A DNA stretch of 53,206 bases from Elusimicrobiaceae bacterium. Lineage in GTDB: Bacteria > Elusimicrobiota > Elusimicrobia > Elusimicrobiales > Elusimicrobiaceae. The notes under the pieces were generated by a model. The model did no database searches, was not told the origin of the DNA, and saw only the letters and a program-made list of their open reading frames with translations. Both the position numbers and the translations under genes were made by a program. Where the stretch lies: contig JAGCXL010000014.1 in NCBI GenBank assembly GCA_017961295.1, forward strand, positions 1-53,206, written 5' to 3'. This document shows, one piece after another, positions 46,153 through 53,206 of this stretch. How positions within the stretch are numbered: position 1 is the stretch's first letter; every line of letters begins with the position of its first letter.

Positions 46153-46158
46153 ATGATA
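46153..46158 (-). promoter_or_regulatory. -10 box of M3 peptidase operon (leaderless type)
   Basis: TATCAT with an extended TGC, six bases before ATG 46146. No convincing -35 hexamer. Confidence 0.5.
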
Positions 46159-46182
46159 GCATTTCTGCAGGGAAAATACCCA

Positions 46183-46209
46183 TTTACAAACCCCCACATT
46201 TGTTATAAT
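46183..46209 (+). promoter_or_regulatory. Putative promoter of arginine decarboxylase gene
   Basis: TTTACA (46183-46188), a 15-nt spacer and TATAAT (46204-46209), 34 nt before the ATG, which has its own CAAGGAG ribosome site. Confidence 0.5.
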
Positions 46210-46243
46210 ATATACATACTTATCTTACACCAAGGAGTGTGCA

Positions 46244-46795
46244 ATGTACGAAGCATTTGTACCCAAAGAGATCTTTTTAACCAAAGGGATCGGCCGTCAT
46301 AAAGAAAAACTCGCGAGCTTTGAAGAAGCGTTGCGTGATGCCAAAATTGCCAGCTTTAACTTAGTGCCTGTTTCCAGTATTTTTCCGCCCGGTTGCAAAA
46401 TTGTGCCGGTGGAAAAGGGTCTTAAAAAACTAAATGCCGGTCAAATTTTGCACTGCGTGATTAGCCGCAACACCAGCAACGAATACCGCCGCATGATTGC
46501 CGCTTCCGTCGGTGTAGCAATTCCCAAAGACCGTACGCACCATGGTTATTTGTCCGAGCATCACTCCTTTGGTGAAACCGACAAACAAGCCGGCGATTAT
46601 GCCGAAGATTTGGCCGCTTTAATGTTATCCACCACCTTGGGTGTGGACTTTGATAACGATACTACGTGGGACCAAAAAGAAGAAATTTGGAAGATGAGTG
46701 GCAAAATTGTGCGCACTTCCAACGTAACCCAATCTGCGGTATGCGCTAACGGGGTATGGACCACCGTTATTGCCGCTGCGGTATTTGTACAGTAG
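46244..46795 (+). CDS. Pyruvoyl-dependent arginine decarboxylase
   Basis: A 183-residue proenzyme that turns arginine into agmatine with a covalent pyruvoyl group. It is expected to cut itself between Ser44 and Ser45 in [11 protein letters not shown], the second Ser becoming pyruvoyl on the beta chain. The conserved [12 protein letters not shown] (103-114) and GKGRH-like GIGRHK N-terminal region match the PvlArgDC family (archaea, Chlamydia and scattered bacteria). The agmatinase gene starts 8 bp later, so the pair makes putrescine and urea from arginine. Confidence 0.94.
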   Translation: MYEAFVPKEIFLTKGIGRHKEKLASFEEALRDAKIASFNLVPVSSIFPPGCKIVPVEKGLKKLNAGQILHCVISRNTSNEYRRMIAASVGVAIPKDRTHHGYLSEHHSFGETDKQAGDYAEDLAALMLSTTLGVDFDNDTTWDQKEEIWKMSGKIVRTSNVTQSAVCANGVWTTVIAAAVFVQ

Positions 46796-46803
46796 GATTT
46801 TTT

Positions 46804-47676
46804 GTGAGCGACAACGTACAGACTGATAAGTTTATGGGGCTAGAGAGCAAAAAAAGTTCTCTAGCCTCTTGTAAGTTCGTAGTAGTGCCTGTGCCGTTTG
46901 AAAAAACGGTGTGTTACGGGCATGGTACTGCCAAAGGGCCGGCGGCCGTTATAGAAGCTTCCACCCAAATTGAACTGTGGGACGAAGAAACCAAAACCGA
47001 GACGTGGGAGTTAGGCATTAACACCCAGCCCGCGGTAAACTGCAAAGGCTCCACGAACACCGTTTTTAAAAATATCGATAAAACGGTACGTACTTTAATG
47101 CAGTACAAGGCCATTCCGTTTTACATCGGCGGAGAACACACTGTTACCCAAGCGCTGGCCCAGCCCTATATTGATAAGTATAAAAATTTGAGCATTTTGC
47201 ACTTTGATGCGCATGCCGATTTGCGTGAAACTTTTGAAGGAACGCCCAAATCACACGCGTGTGCGTTATTCCCGGCCAGCCGGCAAGTGCCGGTGGTACA
47301 GGTGGGAATCCGCAGCGTGGCGAGTGAAGAAAAACAATATTGCAACGCCGGCAAAGTAACCACGTTTTTAATGCATGAACACCGTGACGTTAAAAAGTTA
47401 ATTCCGCAAGTGCTTAAAAAGTTGACCGATACGGTGTATATTACGATTGATGTGGACGGGTTTGACCCGTCGGTTATCCCGGCAACGGGAACGCCGCAAC
47501 CCGGCGGTTTTATGTGGTATGAAGCCCTGGACTTATTCCGCGAGGTGATTAAGCACAAAAAAATTGTGGCGGTGGACGTGGTGGAAGCGTGTGCCCGCAA
47601 GGCCGACACGATTACGGAGTTTAATGTGTCTAAGCTGATATACCGCTTAATGGGATATTTGGCACTTAAAAAATAA
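46804..47676 (+). CDS. speB: Agmatinase
   Basis: A 290-residue ureohydrolase converting agmatine to putrescine and urea. The two-manganese ligands are all present: His112 (GGEHTVT), Asp135, His137 and Asp139 (HFDAHADLRET) and Asp216 and Asp218 (ITIDVDGFDPS). The start is taken as GTG 46804 because AGGA lies 6 nt upstream; the first ATG (46834) lacks a ribosome site. Arginase is the alternative within the fold, but the upstream decarboxylase supports agmatinase. Confidence 0.92.
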   Translation: MSDNVQTDKFMGLESKKSSLASCKFVVVPVPFEKTVCYGHGTAKGPAAVIEASTQIELWDEETKTETWELGINTQPAVNCKGSTNTVFKNIDKTVRTLMQYKAIPFYIGGEHTVTQALAQPYIDKYKNLSILHFDAHADLRETFEGTPKSHACALFPASRQVPVVQVGIRSVASEEKQYCNAGKVTTFLMHEHRDVKKLIPQVLKKLTDTVYITIDVDGFDPSVIPATGTPQPGGFMWYEALDLFREVIKHKKIVAVDVVEACARKADTITEFNVSKLIYRLMGYLALKK

Positions 47677-47704
47677 CGCCGGCTTGATAAAGTTGCGTTT
47701 TTGT

Positions 47705-47741
47705 AACAACCTTCGGTATAACCGGGGGTTGTTGCTTTTTT
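47705..47741 (+). terminator. Intrinsic terminator after speB
   Basis: AACAACC (47705-47711) pairs with GGTTGTT (47727-47733), with an inner CGGT/ACCG helix; GCTTTTTT follows. Confidence 0.85.
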
Positions 47742-47765
47742 GGAAAAGTTTTTGATTAAAAAAGG

Positions 47766-47801
47766 CAAGCGCCTAAAAGCGCTTGACTTGTTTTTTTTTT
47801 T
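47766..47801 (+). terminator. Second hairpin with 11-T tract (terminator and/or promoter spacer)
   Basis: CAAGCGC (47766-47772) pairs with GCGCTTG (47779-47785), followed by ACTTG and eleven Ts (47791-47801). It can back up the speB terminator. The same Ts lie between TTGACT (47783-47788) and TACGAT (47804-47809), the likely promoter of the prepilin-like gene. Confidence 0.5.
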
Positions 47802-47812
47802 GCTACGATACT
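47783..47812 (+). promoter_or_regulatory. Promoter of prepilin-like gene with poly-T spacer
   Basis: TTGACT, a 15-nt spacer made mostly of a T11 tract, and TACGAT with extended TGC; GATACT (47807-47812) gives an 18-nt spacer instead. Changes in tract length would alter the spacing and so the promoter strength. Confidence 0.45.
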
Positions 47813-47840
47813 ACTATACGACGAAGACCTGAGAAATGTT

Positions 47841-48365
47841 ATGTTAAGTAAAGGACAAGGTTTTACTTTGATTGAGTTGTTGATCGTAGTGTTAATTATC
47901 ACTGTTTTGGTGGCGGTAGCTGTGCCGCAATATCAAAAAGCAGTGATTAAAAGCCGGATATTTGGCTATATGCCTTTTGTTAAAAGTTTGGTGCAGGCGC
48001 AAGAAGCCTATTATTTGGCAAACGGGCGGTATGCAACGTATTTTGAAGATTTAGATGTGGATTTCCCGAAGAGCTGTAAACTACAAGACAATAAATACAA
48101 GAATATGATTTATTGCAATGACTCAATAATTATAGACAATGGTATGGCTTATAGCCTACCAATAGGAGATATTGCTATTAAATATTGCCCGAAAGGAGCT
48201 TCCTTGCGTGAGGATTGCAGTAATAAGAGGAGGCTTGTAATCAGATTTTATCTTCGACATGCAGACGCAGAAAGTATGCAAGGAAAAATGCGTTGTGAGT
48301 CCCCGGCAGACAATTTGGCAAAGCAAATTTGTGATGCTTTTAATGCGCAGTATCGAAAAAATTAA
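47841..48365 (+). CDS. Type IV prepilin-like protein (type II secretion/pilin N-terminal motif)
   Basis: A 174-residue protein. The leader MLSKGQG is cut before F8 in [14 protein letters not shown], leaving the standard N-methylated hydrophobic helix with Glu at position 5; [11 protein letters not shown] closes the helix. The soluble domain has [20 protein letters not shown] and six Cys that could form disulfides. No assembly ATPase or prepilin peptidase gene is nearby, as often seen for dispersed pilin genes in Elusimicrobiota. The ribosome site is weak. The end overlaps the convergent ligA stop by 4 bp. Confidence 0.9.
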   Translation: MLSKGQGFTLIELLIVVLIITVLVAVAVPQYQKAVIKSRIFGYMPFVKSLVQAQEAYYLANGRYATYFEDLDVDFPKSCKLQDNKYKNMIYCNDSIIIDNGMAYSLPIGDIAIKYCPKGASLREDCSNKRRLVIRFYLRHADAESMQGKMRCESPADNLAKQICDAFNAQYRKN

Positions 48366-50347
48366 TTTTTGCCAATCAGTTTTAAAAATTCTTCTTCGGT
48401 CATGACCGGTATGCCCAACTCTTGCGCTTTGCGTAATTTGCTGCCGGCATTTTCTCCGGCTACTACAAAAGAGGTTTTTTTGGATACGCTCCCGCTGGCG
48501 TAACCGCCGTATTGTTTGGCCAATAATTCGGCCTCGGTGCGTTTTAGTTGTTGTAATTCCCCAGTAAAAACAATGGTTTTTCCTTCCAAGATATTGCCGG
48601 AAAGTTCTTTTTTGGGTTGCGTGAAATTAACGCCTGCCTGCCGCAACAGTTCCAGCTGTTCACACACTTTTGGATCCCGGAAGAAATCATAGACGCTTTG
48701 AGAAACGGTCTCGCCGATTTCACGCAAAGATTGTAATTCTTCTAAACCGGCGGCTTTAAGGGCGTCTAACGTGCGGAATTTATCGGCTAAAATTTCGGCT
48801 GTTTTTTCACCCACAAACGTAATGCCGAGGGCATACAGCAATTTGGAAAGCGGTTTGTGTTTGCTTTCTTCAATGGCATCCAAAAGGTTTTGTGCTTTTT
48901 TGTCTTTGAAATTTTCCAAATTTAATACATGAAAAAAGGTCAGGTGGTAAATGTCGGCAAAGTCTGTTAAAAATTGGCGTTCTAAAAGTTGGTCCATGAC
49001 CACATCCCCTAGTCCGTCAATATCCATGGCGTTGCGGGAAGCAAAATGGAGTAAACGCGCGCGCAGTTGTGCCGGGCAGGAAGGGTTTACACAATAATAA
49101 CCTACTGTGTCGGCCTCTTTATAAATGTGCCCGCCACAGGCCGGGCAAGTGGTAGGGGGAAGGATATCTTGCGTGCCTTTTTGCTCTACTACCTTTACGA
49201 TTTTGGGGATTACTTCTCCGGCGCGTTCTACAATGACTGTGTCCCCTACGCGCACGTTTAAGCGTTTGATTTCGTCAAAATTATGTAAGGTGGCATTAGA
49301 AATGGTCACGCCACCGATAGCAACAGGTTCTAACTCCGCCACCGGAGTAACAATGCCCGAGCGGCCCACCGAAAATATTACGTTCTTAAGTGTAGTAGTG
49401 GCTTGCGGTGCCGGGTACTTAAAGGCAATGGCCCAGCGCGGGCTTTTGGCGGTAGCGCCTAAAATTTGTTGCTCTTTAAAGGAGTTTACTTTGACTACCA
49501 AACCGTCCACGTCAAAAGGGAGTTGGTGGCGCGACTCATTAAACTTATCATAAAACGTAATAATATCTTCTATGTTTGTGGTTTTAGTGCGTACCGGGCC
49601 GACGGAAAAACCCCAACTTTTGCATAAGTCAATAAATCCGCTAAAGCTGTCTGCCGCTACATCCCCCGTACCGAACGAGTGCGCAAAAAATTTAAGAGGA
49701 CGTTGAGCTACTACCTCTGTATTTTTGTGACGTAAAAAACCTGCCGCTGCGTTGCGCGTGTTGGCAAAGGTATTTTCGTTTTTTGCTTGCTGAATTTTAT
49801 TAAGCGCATCCAAATCTTTTTTATCCAAGTAAACTTCACCACGGATTTCTAACCGGCCTTGCGGGGCGTTGCCCTGTAACGTGTGCGGGATACTTTTAAT
49901 GGTGCGTACGTTGGCGGTGATATCTTCACCTACTTTGCCGTCTCCGCGGCTGGCTGCTAAAACCAGTTTGCCGTTTTCATACGTTAAAGAACAGGAAACT
50001 CCGTCAATTTTAGCTTCCAACACCATTTCAAAGCTATGGGTTTGCAAAATTTTGGCGGTGCGTTCGTGCCAGGCGCGGATATCGTCGGCATTATACGAAT
50101 TATCCAAAGACATCATGGGTACTGCGTGCGTAATTTGCGTGAACGATTTGCTGGCCTTGCCACCCACACGTTGGGTGGGGGAATTTTTAGTGCGAAATTG
50201 GGGGTAAGCGTCTTCCAGGTCTTTTAGACGGCGGTAAAGCTCATCGTACTGAGTGTCCGACAAGATAGGGGCGTCCAAATTGTAATACAAATTGTTGTGA
50301 TAATTGATTTGCTTTTTGAGCGCTTCAATTTCGTCCTTTGGGTGCAT
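48362..50347 (-). CDS. ligA: NAD-dependent DNA ligase LigA
   Basis: A 661-residue replication and repair ligase. The nucleotide-binding domain has AMP-accepting Lys113 in [20 protein letters not shown] and LEIRGEVY; the OB fold, the four-Cys zinc finger (CPACGGHIY ... CVNPSCPAQ), helix-hairpin-helix repeats and a C-terminal BRCT domain (about 588-661) are complete. It follows nusB by 9 bp on the same strand. Confidence 0.97.
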   Translation of the reverse strand: MHPKDEIEALKKQINYHNNLYYNLDAPILSDTQYDELYRRLKDLEDAYPQFRTKNSPTQRVGGKASKSFTQITHAVPMMSLDNSYNADDIRAWHERTAKILQTHSFEMVLEAKIDGVSCSLTYENGKLVLAASRGDGKVGEDITANVRTIKSIPHTLQGNAPQGRLEIRGEVYLDKKDLDALNKIQQAKNENTFANTRNAAAGFLRHKNTEVVAQRPLKFFAHSFGTGDVAADSFSGFIDLCKSWGFSVGPVRTKTTNIEDIITFYDKFNESRHQLPFDVDGLVVKVNSFKEQQILGATAKSPRWAIAFKYPAPQATTTLKNVIFSVGRSGIVTPVAELEPVAIGGVTISNATLHNFDEIKRLNVRVGDTVIVERAGEVIPKIVKVVEQKGTQDILPPTTCPACGGHIYKEADTVGYYCVNPSCPAQLRARLLHFASRNAMDIDGLGDVVMDQLLERQFLTDFADIYHLTFFHVLNLENFKDKKAQNLLDAIEESKHKPLSKLLYALGITFVGEKTAEILADKFRTLDALKAAGLEELQSLREIGETVSQSVYDFFRDPKVCEQLELLRQAGVNFTQPKKELSGNILEGKTIVFTGELQQLKRTEAELLAKQYGGYASGSVSKKTSFVVAGENAGSKLRKAQELGIPVMTEEEFLKLIGKN

Positions 50348-50356
50348 AAGAAACCC

Positions 50357-50767
50357 CTATTTTTTGCGTTCTTTTTTGAGTTGATCCAAAAGCCCGTTAA
50401 TAAATTTGCCGGAATTTTCGGTTGAGAATTTTTTGGCTAGTTCAATAGCTTCGTCGATAATAGCGGGGATGGGAGTTTTTTGCGGGCTAAAAATCATTTC
50501 ATAAGTGGCCATACGCAAAATGGAGCGGTCCACTGCGGACATACGGGAAATCGTCCAATTTTTGGCATAGGCAGAAACAAGAGCGTCTATTTGGGCCAAA
50601 TGTGCGGCGGTGCCGTGTACAAGTTCTTCACAAAACGGGAAACACTCTGCCAATTCCCCTTTAAATTGGGCCATATAGGCGGCGGTTACTTCGGGCGCCA
50701 GGTTGGCGCTGTCGGCGTAATAAAGCGATTGCAAGGCACATTCGCGTGCTTGTCTGCGGTTGCTCAT
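50357..50767 (-). CDS. nusB: Transcription antitermination factor NusB
   Basis: A 136-residue all-helical RNA-binding protein acting with NusE on rRNA operon boxA. It shows the N-terminal RRQARECALQSLYYAD, the middle VSAYAKNWTISRMSAVDRSILRMATYEM and the end IPAIIDEAIELAKKFSTENSGKFINGLLD of the family. ATG 50767 has AAGGGG upstream; an in-frame start at 50830 does not. First gene before ligA. Confidence 0.96.
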   Translation of the reverse strand: MSNRRQARECALQSLYYADSANLAPEVTAAYMAQFKGELAECFPFCEELVHGTAAHLAQIDALVSAYAKNWTISRMSAVDRSILRMATYEMIFSPQKTPIPAIIDEAIELAKKFSTENSGKFINGLLDQLKKERKK

Positions 50768-50869
50768 AAGTCCCCTTAAAATTGTAAAAGAAGTTACTTT
50801 TATTCTATCAAATTTTGTGCAGGGGTGCACTTCTTATTTGGGGTAAAAGAACTAATTAATTTTTGTACT

Positions 50870-50897
50870 TTGAAAATGAAAGTTGCTTTGTTAGGAT
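50870..50897 (+). promoter_or_regulatory. Putative promoter of DUF2807-like gene
   Basis: TTGAAA (50870-50875), a 16-nt spacer and TAGGAT (50892-50897), 22 nt before the start. Confidence 0.5.
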
Positions 50898-50919
50898 ATT
50901 TTCACACAAGGAGGGAACT

Positions 50920-51711
50920 ATGATGAAAAAATGGATAGTATTTTTGACGTTTGTGGCCCTGGGTATGGCATTAGCCGGCGTAGCCCGGGCAGAAACGGTC
51001 CGCGGCGAAGGACGGTATATGGAACAACAAATAACCGACTTAATGCCTTTTCATGCGATTGATGTGCGCGGCGATGCGCATGTAGATATTTGGCAACAGG
51101 GGAAACAAAGTGTGCGTGTAAGCGGAAAACAAAATTTAGTGGCTTTGGCTAATTTGCATGTAGAAGATCAAACGCTGATTATTGAGTTTAAACGTCCAAT
51201 ACACATCAAAGGAGCACATGCATTACAAGTGACGGTTACGATACCGGAATTGACAACACTTTCTGTGCATAGTGACGGCAGAGCCCGTATCCGGGGGCCG
51301 TTTGAGGTGAAAAATTTGTCGCTAACTGCGGCAGATAAAGCCGAGATTGACGGAGATTCTATCAAGGCAAAACTACTGCGGTTGCAAGTAATGAATAAAG
51401 CCGATATTGACTTGGAACGGATACAGGTAAAAAAATTGGAAGCGGCCAACTTTGACCGGGGAAATCTTGAACTTTCCGGGCATGCCGAAGAGGCGCGACT
51501 CACCAATAACGGGCATGACGATATAGATGCCGCAGACTTGCGTATCAATAGCGCGCAGGTGGCGGTCAATGCCAGGGGTGACGTGGAAGTGTTTGTCATG
51601 CACTCTTTAAAAGCACAGGCTAACGGGAGTGGCAAAATTACTTACCACGGACAGCCCACGTTAACACGCGGCGGAAATATGAAGAAAATTCAGCCTGCGT
51701 TTGATGATTAA
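50920..51711 (+). CDS. Exported GIN-domain (DUF2807-like) beta-helix protein
   Basis: A 263-residue protein. The signal peptide (MMKKWIVFLTFVALGMALAGVARA, cut before ETV) is followed by FHAIDVRGDAHVDIWQQGKQSVRVSG, the usual start of DUF2807 domains, then repeating short strands with a Gly/Asp/Asn turn pattern (for example LTTLSVHSDGRARIRG, LRLQVMNKADIDLER, ARLTNNGHDDIDA, QVAVNARGDVEVFV), as in a right-handed beta-helix. Family function is uncertain; adhesion or a surface role is proposed. AAGGAGG precedes ATG 50920 by 5 nt (ATG 50923 is equally possible). Confidence 0.8.
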   Translation: MMKKWIVFLTFVALGMALAGVARAETVRGEGRYMEQQITDLMPFHAIDVRGDAHVDIWQQGKQSVRVSGKQNLVALANLHVEDQTLIIEFKRPIHIKGAHALQVTVTIPELTTLSVHSDGRARIRGPFEVKNLSLTAADKAEIDGDSIKAKLLRLQVMNKADIDLERIQVKKLEAANFDRGNLELSGHAEEARLTNNGHDDIDAADLRINSAQVAVNARGDVEVFVMHSLKAQANGSGKITYHGQPTLTRGGNMKKIQPAFDD

Positions 51712-51722
51712 GCAGAAAATTA

Positions 51723-51747
51723 GCCCCCGAAAGGGGGCCTTTTCTTA
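51723..51747 (+). terminator. Intrinsic terminator
   Basis: GCCCCC (51723-51728) pairs with GGGGGC (51733-51738) around GAAA, followed by CTTTTCTTAG. It ends the GIN-domain gene and directly abuts the next promoter. Confidence 0.85.
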
Positions 51748-51748
51748 G

Positions 51749-51754
51749 TATAAT
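51749..51754 (+). promoter_or_regulatory. -10 box of short exported-protein gene (leaderless type)
   Basis: Perfect TATAAT, then six bases, then ATG 51761; a second overlapping TATAAT (51754-51759) is too near the start to serve. The -35 would fall inside the preceding terminator hairpin. Confidence 0.5.
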
Positions 51755-51760
51755 ATAATT

Positions 51761-52201
51761 ATGAAAAAACTGATCTTATTACTGGTAGCACTTGTTTTGT
51801 TGGTAGTATTAGTGATTGTATATATTCCGTTCACGCCTTCTCAAACAGCTGAGCCCAGAGTAGGCGCGGACCGCGATGCGCATAGCTGCATTGCTTCGGC
51901 CGGATACACATATAGCGCGGTGCGTGGGGAGTGCATCCGTTTGTGGGAAGCGGGAACGGCATTGTTCCCGGTCATCCAAGTGGAAGAGCCGGTGCTTGCG
52001 GCGTATGTAGTGCAAAGTGAAAACGGGCGTGAGGCGGAAGTTTTTTTGCCCGGCTTTGAACAAGGGCTGTTGATGAACCAAGCCGAAGATGCGGATGTGC
52101 CCACTTGGACGGCTAACGGTTGGACGCTTACCTATGACCCGGACCAAGGGTGGAAACTCTTTCAAGACGGCGAGGAAGTGTATACCAGCAAAGCACAATA
52201 A
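51761..52201 (+). CDS. Hypothetical membrane-anchored protein
   Basis: A 146-residue protein of unknown family. An N-terminal hydrophobic helix (about 4-23, LILLLVALVLLVVLVIVYIP) without a clear cleavage site suggests a membrane anchor with a periplasmic domain. That domain has a Cys pair in HSCIASAGYTYSAVRGEC (42-59) that could form a disulfide and a beta-rich tail (AYVVQSENGREAEVFLPG, WTLTYDPDQGWKL). No ribosome site precedes the ATG; a -10 box 6 nt upstream suggests a leaderless mRNA. Confidence 0.7.
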   Translation: MKKLILLLVALVLLVVLVIVYIPFTPSQTAEPRVGADRDAHSCIASAGYTYSAVRGECIRLWEAGTALFPVIQVEEPVLAAYVVQSENGREAEVFLPGFEQGLLMNQAEDADVPTWTANGWTLTYDPDQGWKLFQDGEEVYTSKAQ

Positions 52202-52204
52202 AGT

Positions 52205-52234
52205 TTGACACCTGTATTGATAAATTAGTATAAT
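52205..52234 (+). promoter_or_regulatory. Promoter of infC-rpmI-rplT
   Basis: A consensus TTGACA (52205-52210), an 18-nt spacer and TATAAT (52229-52234). The predicted start is near 52241. Confidence 0.75.
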
Positions 52235-52237
52235 AAA

Positions 52238-52266
52238 ATTGTCCCACAAAAGGGGCAATTTTTTTC
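52238..52266 (+). promoter_or_regulatory. Hairpin plus T-run in the infC leader (attenuator or upstream terminator)
   Basis: ATTGTCCC (52238-52245) pairs with GGGGCAAT (52252-52259), one G-T pair, followed by seven Ts. It lies after the infC promoter and before the ATG, so it may be an early attenuator; it may instead just terminate the upstream gene. If transcription starts at 52241 only five base pairs form. Confidence 0.5.
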
Positions 52267-52279
52267 AAAAGAAAAATAA

Positions 52280-52819
52280 ATGGCAAGATTCGATAACAGA
52301 AGAGAATACAAAAAAGATCTCTACCGCAGAAACCATAACATCCGCGTGCCTGAAGTACGCGTGATTGATACCGACGGTACTATGTTAGGCGTAATGCCGG
52401 TCATGCAAGCCGTCAGTTTGGCCAAAGAACGGGAACTGGATTTAGTAGAAATTTCCCCCAACGCGAATCCTCCTGTGTGCAAAATTTTAGACTACAATAA
52501 GTACGTCTATGAACAGGGCAAAAAGGCAAGCGAGGCCAAAAAGAAACAAGCCAAAGTAACGCTTAAAGAGCTGCGGATTAAATCGCACATTGCCGAGCAT
52601 GACCTGGAAGTACGTATGCGCCAAATTGAAGAATTTTTGCGCAAGAAAAACCAGGTACGCTTTGTGGTGGTGTTCCACGGACGTGAAAACCAACACAAAG
52701 ATATTGGGATTGATATTTTAAATAATACCGCCAAACGCATGGCCGAACTGGCCACCGTGGACGGAAATATGCAATCCATGGGAAACAGGATGTTTATCAC
52801 CCTGATCCCCAAAAACTAG
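52280..52819 (+). CDS. infC: Translation initiation factor IF-3
   Basis: A 179-residue factor that keeps 30S free and checks the start codon. The N-domain (IRVPEVRVIDTDGTMLG), linker (Lys/Ala-rich KKASEAKKKQAK) and C-domain (LKELRIKSHIAEHDLEVRMRQ ... VVFHGRE) are complete. The start is ATG, not the rare AUU of E. coli infC, and there is no clear ribosome site before it (A-rich CAAAAGAAAAATAA). First gene of infC-rpmI-rplT. Confidence 0.97.
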   Translation: MARFDNRREYKKDLYRRNHNIRVPEVRVIDTDGTMLGVMPVMQAVSLAKERELDLVEISPNANPPVCKILDYNKYVYEQGKKASEAKKKQAKVTLKELRIKSHIAEHDLEVRMRQIEEFLRKKNQVRFVVVFHGRENQHKDIGIDILNNTAKRMAELATVDGNMQSMGNRMFITLIPKN

Positions 52820-52917
52820 ATTTTTTGGCTCTTTTTGCAGTGACTGCGTTCGGGGCGGACCGGCTCCTGCCGCAGGTAGGATAAATAAGAGCACATTAAA
52901 AAAGAGGTATATATAAA
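52820..52917 (+). other. infC-rpmI intergenic leader with palindrome
   Basis: No gene. It contains GCAGTGACTGC (about 52837-52847) and CCTGCCGCAGG (about 52866-52876), which could fold and, by analogy with other bacteria, bind L20 to regulate rpmI-rplT. A GAGG ribosome site follows. The regulatory role is inferred. Confidence 0.35.
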
Positions 52918-53124
52918 ATGCCAAAATTAAAAAACCACAGTGGCGGCAAAAAGCGTTTCCGCAAAACCGCTACGGGTAAATTCACCCACAGAAAAGCCGG
53001 CAGAAAACACTTGCTAACGCCTGTTTCTGCCTCACGCAAGCATGATATGCGCCAAACCGGTGTAATCACGCCTGAGTCTAACAAAGGCAAAATCTTAGCC
53101 AAGTATTTGCCGATGGCGAAATAA
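52918..53124 (+). CDS. rpmI: 50S ribosomal protein L35
   Basis: A 68-residue basic ribosomal protein with the family pattern MPKLKNHSGGKKRFRKTATGK and RRKAGRKHLL-like basic segments, ending around KILAKYLPMAK. Order infC-rpmI-rplT is the normal one. Confidence 0.96.
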   Translation: MPKLKNHSGGKKRFRKTATGKFTHRKAGRKHLLTPVSASRKHDMRQTGVITPESNKGKILAKYLPMAK

Positions 53125-53135
53125 GAGGTTGAAAC

Positions 53136-53206
53136 ATGAGAATTAAATTCAGCGTTCCTAGACACGCAAGAAAGAAAAAAGTATTGAAAGCCGCCAGCGG
53201 CTACTA
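53136..53206 (+). CDS. rplT: 50S ribosomal protein L20 (5' part, cut by window edge)
   Basis: Only the first 23 codons are in the window. They read MRIKFSVPRHARKKKVLKAA and continue SGYY, matching the L20 N-terminus (R-x-x-K-x-x-V-x-x-x-x-R-x-K-K-V-L-K-x-A-x-G-Y). GAGG precedes the ATG. L20 often represses its own operon by binding the mRNA. Confidence 0.93.
   Translation, partial: MRIKFSVPRHARKKKVLKAASGY

Overview
The window is a compact, roughly 45% GC bacterial chromosome segment (judged by eye) centred on dnaA-dnaN-dciA-gyrB-gyrA and parA-parB, so it probably lies close to the replication origin. An envelope with a diaminopimelate pathway, a heptose epimerase, two outer-membrane-barrel-like proteins and lipoproteins indicates a diderm. 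A superoxide reductase / flavodiiron / rubredoxin operon indicates an anaerobe. Together with the free-standing prepilin-like protein this suits a member of Elusimicrobiota (gut Elusimicrobiaceae-like). That placement is inferred from gene content, not from a search.

Layout. 1-950 holds no convincing protein gene: a partial tRNA-Gly, a promoter-driven and terminated structured small RNA candidate, tRNA-Cys, a duplicated tRNA 3' end and short palindromic repeats. 951-3180 (minus) is sppA with two small membrane proteins. 3261-7638 (plus) is dapA-asd-dapB-Mur ligase-lipoprotein. 7687-11292 (minus) is glmU-prs-rplY-pth. 11371-18866 (minus) is a full F-type ATP synthase operon with a heptose epimerase gene (hldD) between atpA and atpG. 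18998-28583 (minus) is dnaA-dnaN-dciA-gyrB-gyrA followed by a GH13 enzyme. 28849-31159 (plus) is the oxygen/superoxide defence operon, including a 53-codon rubredoxin. 31246-35217 (minus) is glycosyltransferase-lepB-parA-parB with three parS-like palindromes. 35330-46146 mixes outer-membrane-like proteins, MgtC, serS, TPR proteins, a CsgG-like lipoprotein, squalene/phytoene synthase, type II pantothenate kinase and an M3 peptidase. 46244-47676 is a two-gene arginine-to-putrescine route. 47841-53206 carries a prepilin-like protein, nusB-ligA, two exported proteins and infC-rpmI-rplT (the last cut by the window edge).

The most interesting non-coding signals are: (1) three parS palindromes around parAB, one forming the last codons of a glycosyltransferase gene and another overlapping the likely parAB promoter and a terminator hairpin; (2) at least five genes whose -10 box lies exactly 6-7 nt before an ATG without a Shine-Dalgarno, suggesting leaderless mRNAs; (3) a compact three-way-junction small RNA candidate at 262-332; (4) an 11-T tract in the promoter spacer of the prepilin-like gene, a possible phase-variable switch; and (5) a hairpin plus T-run in the infC leader.
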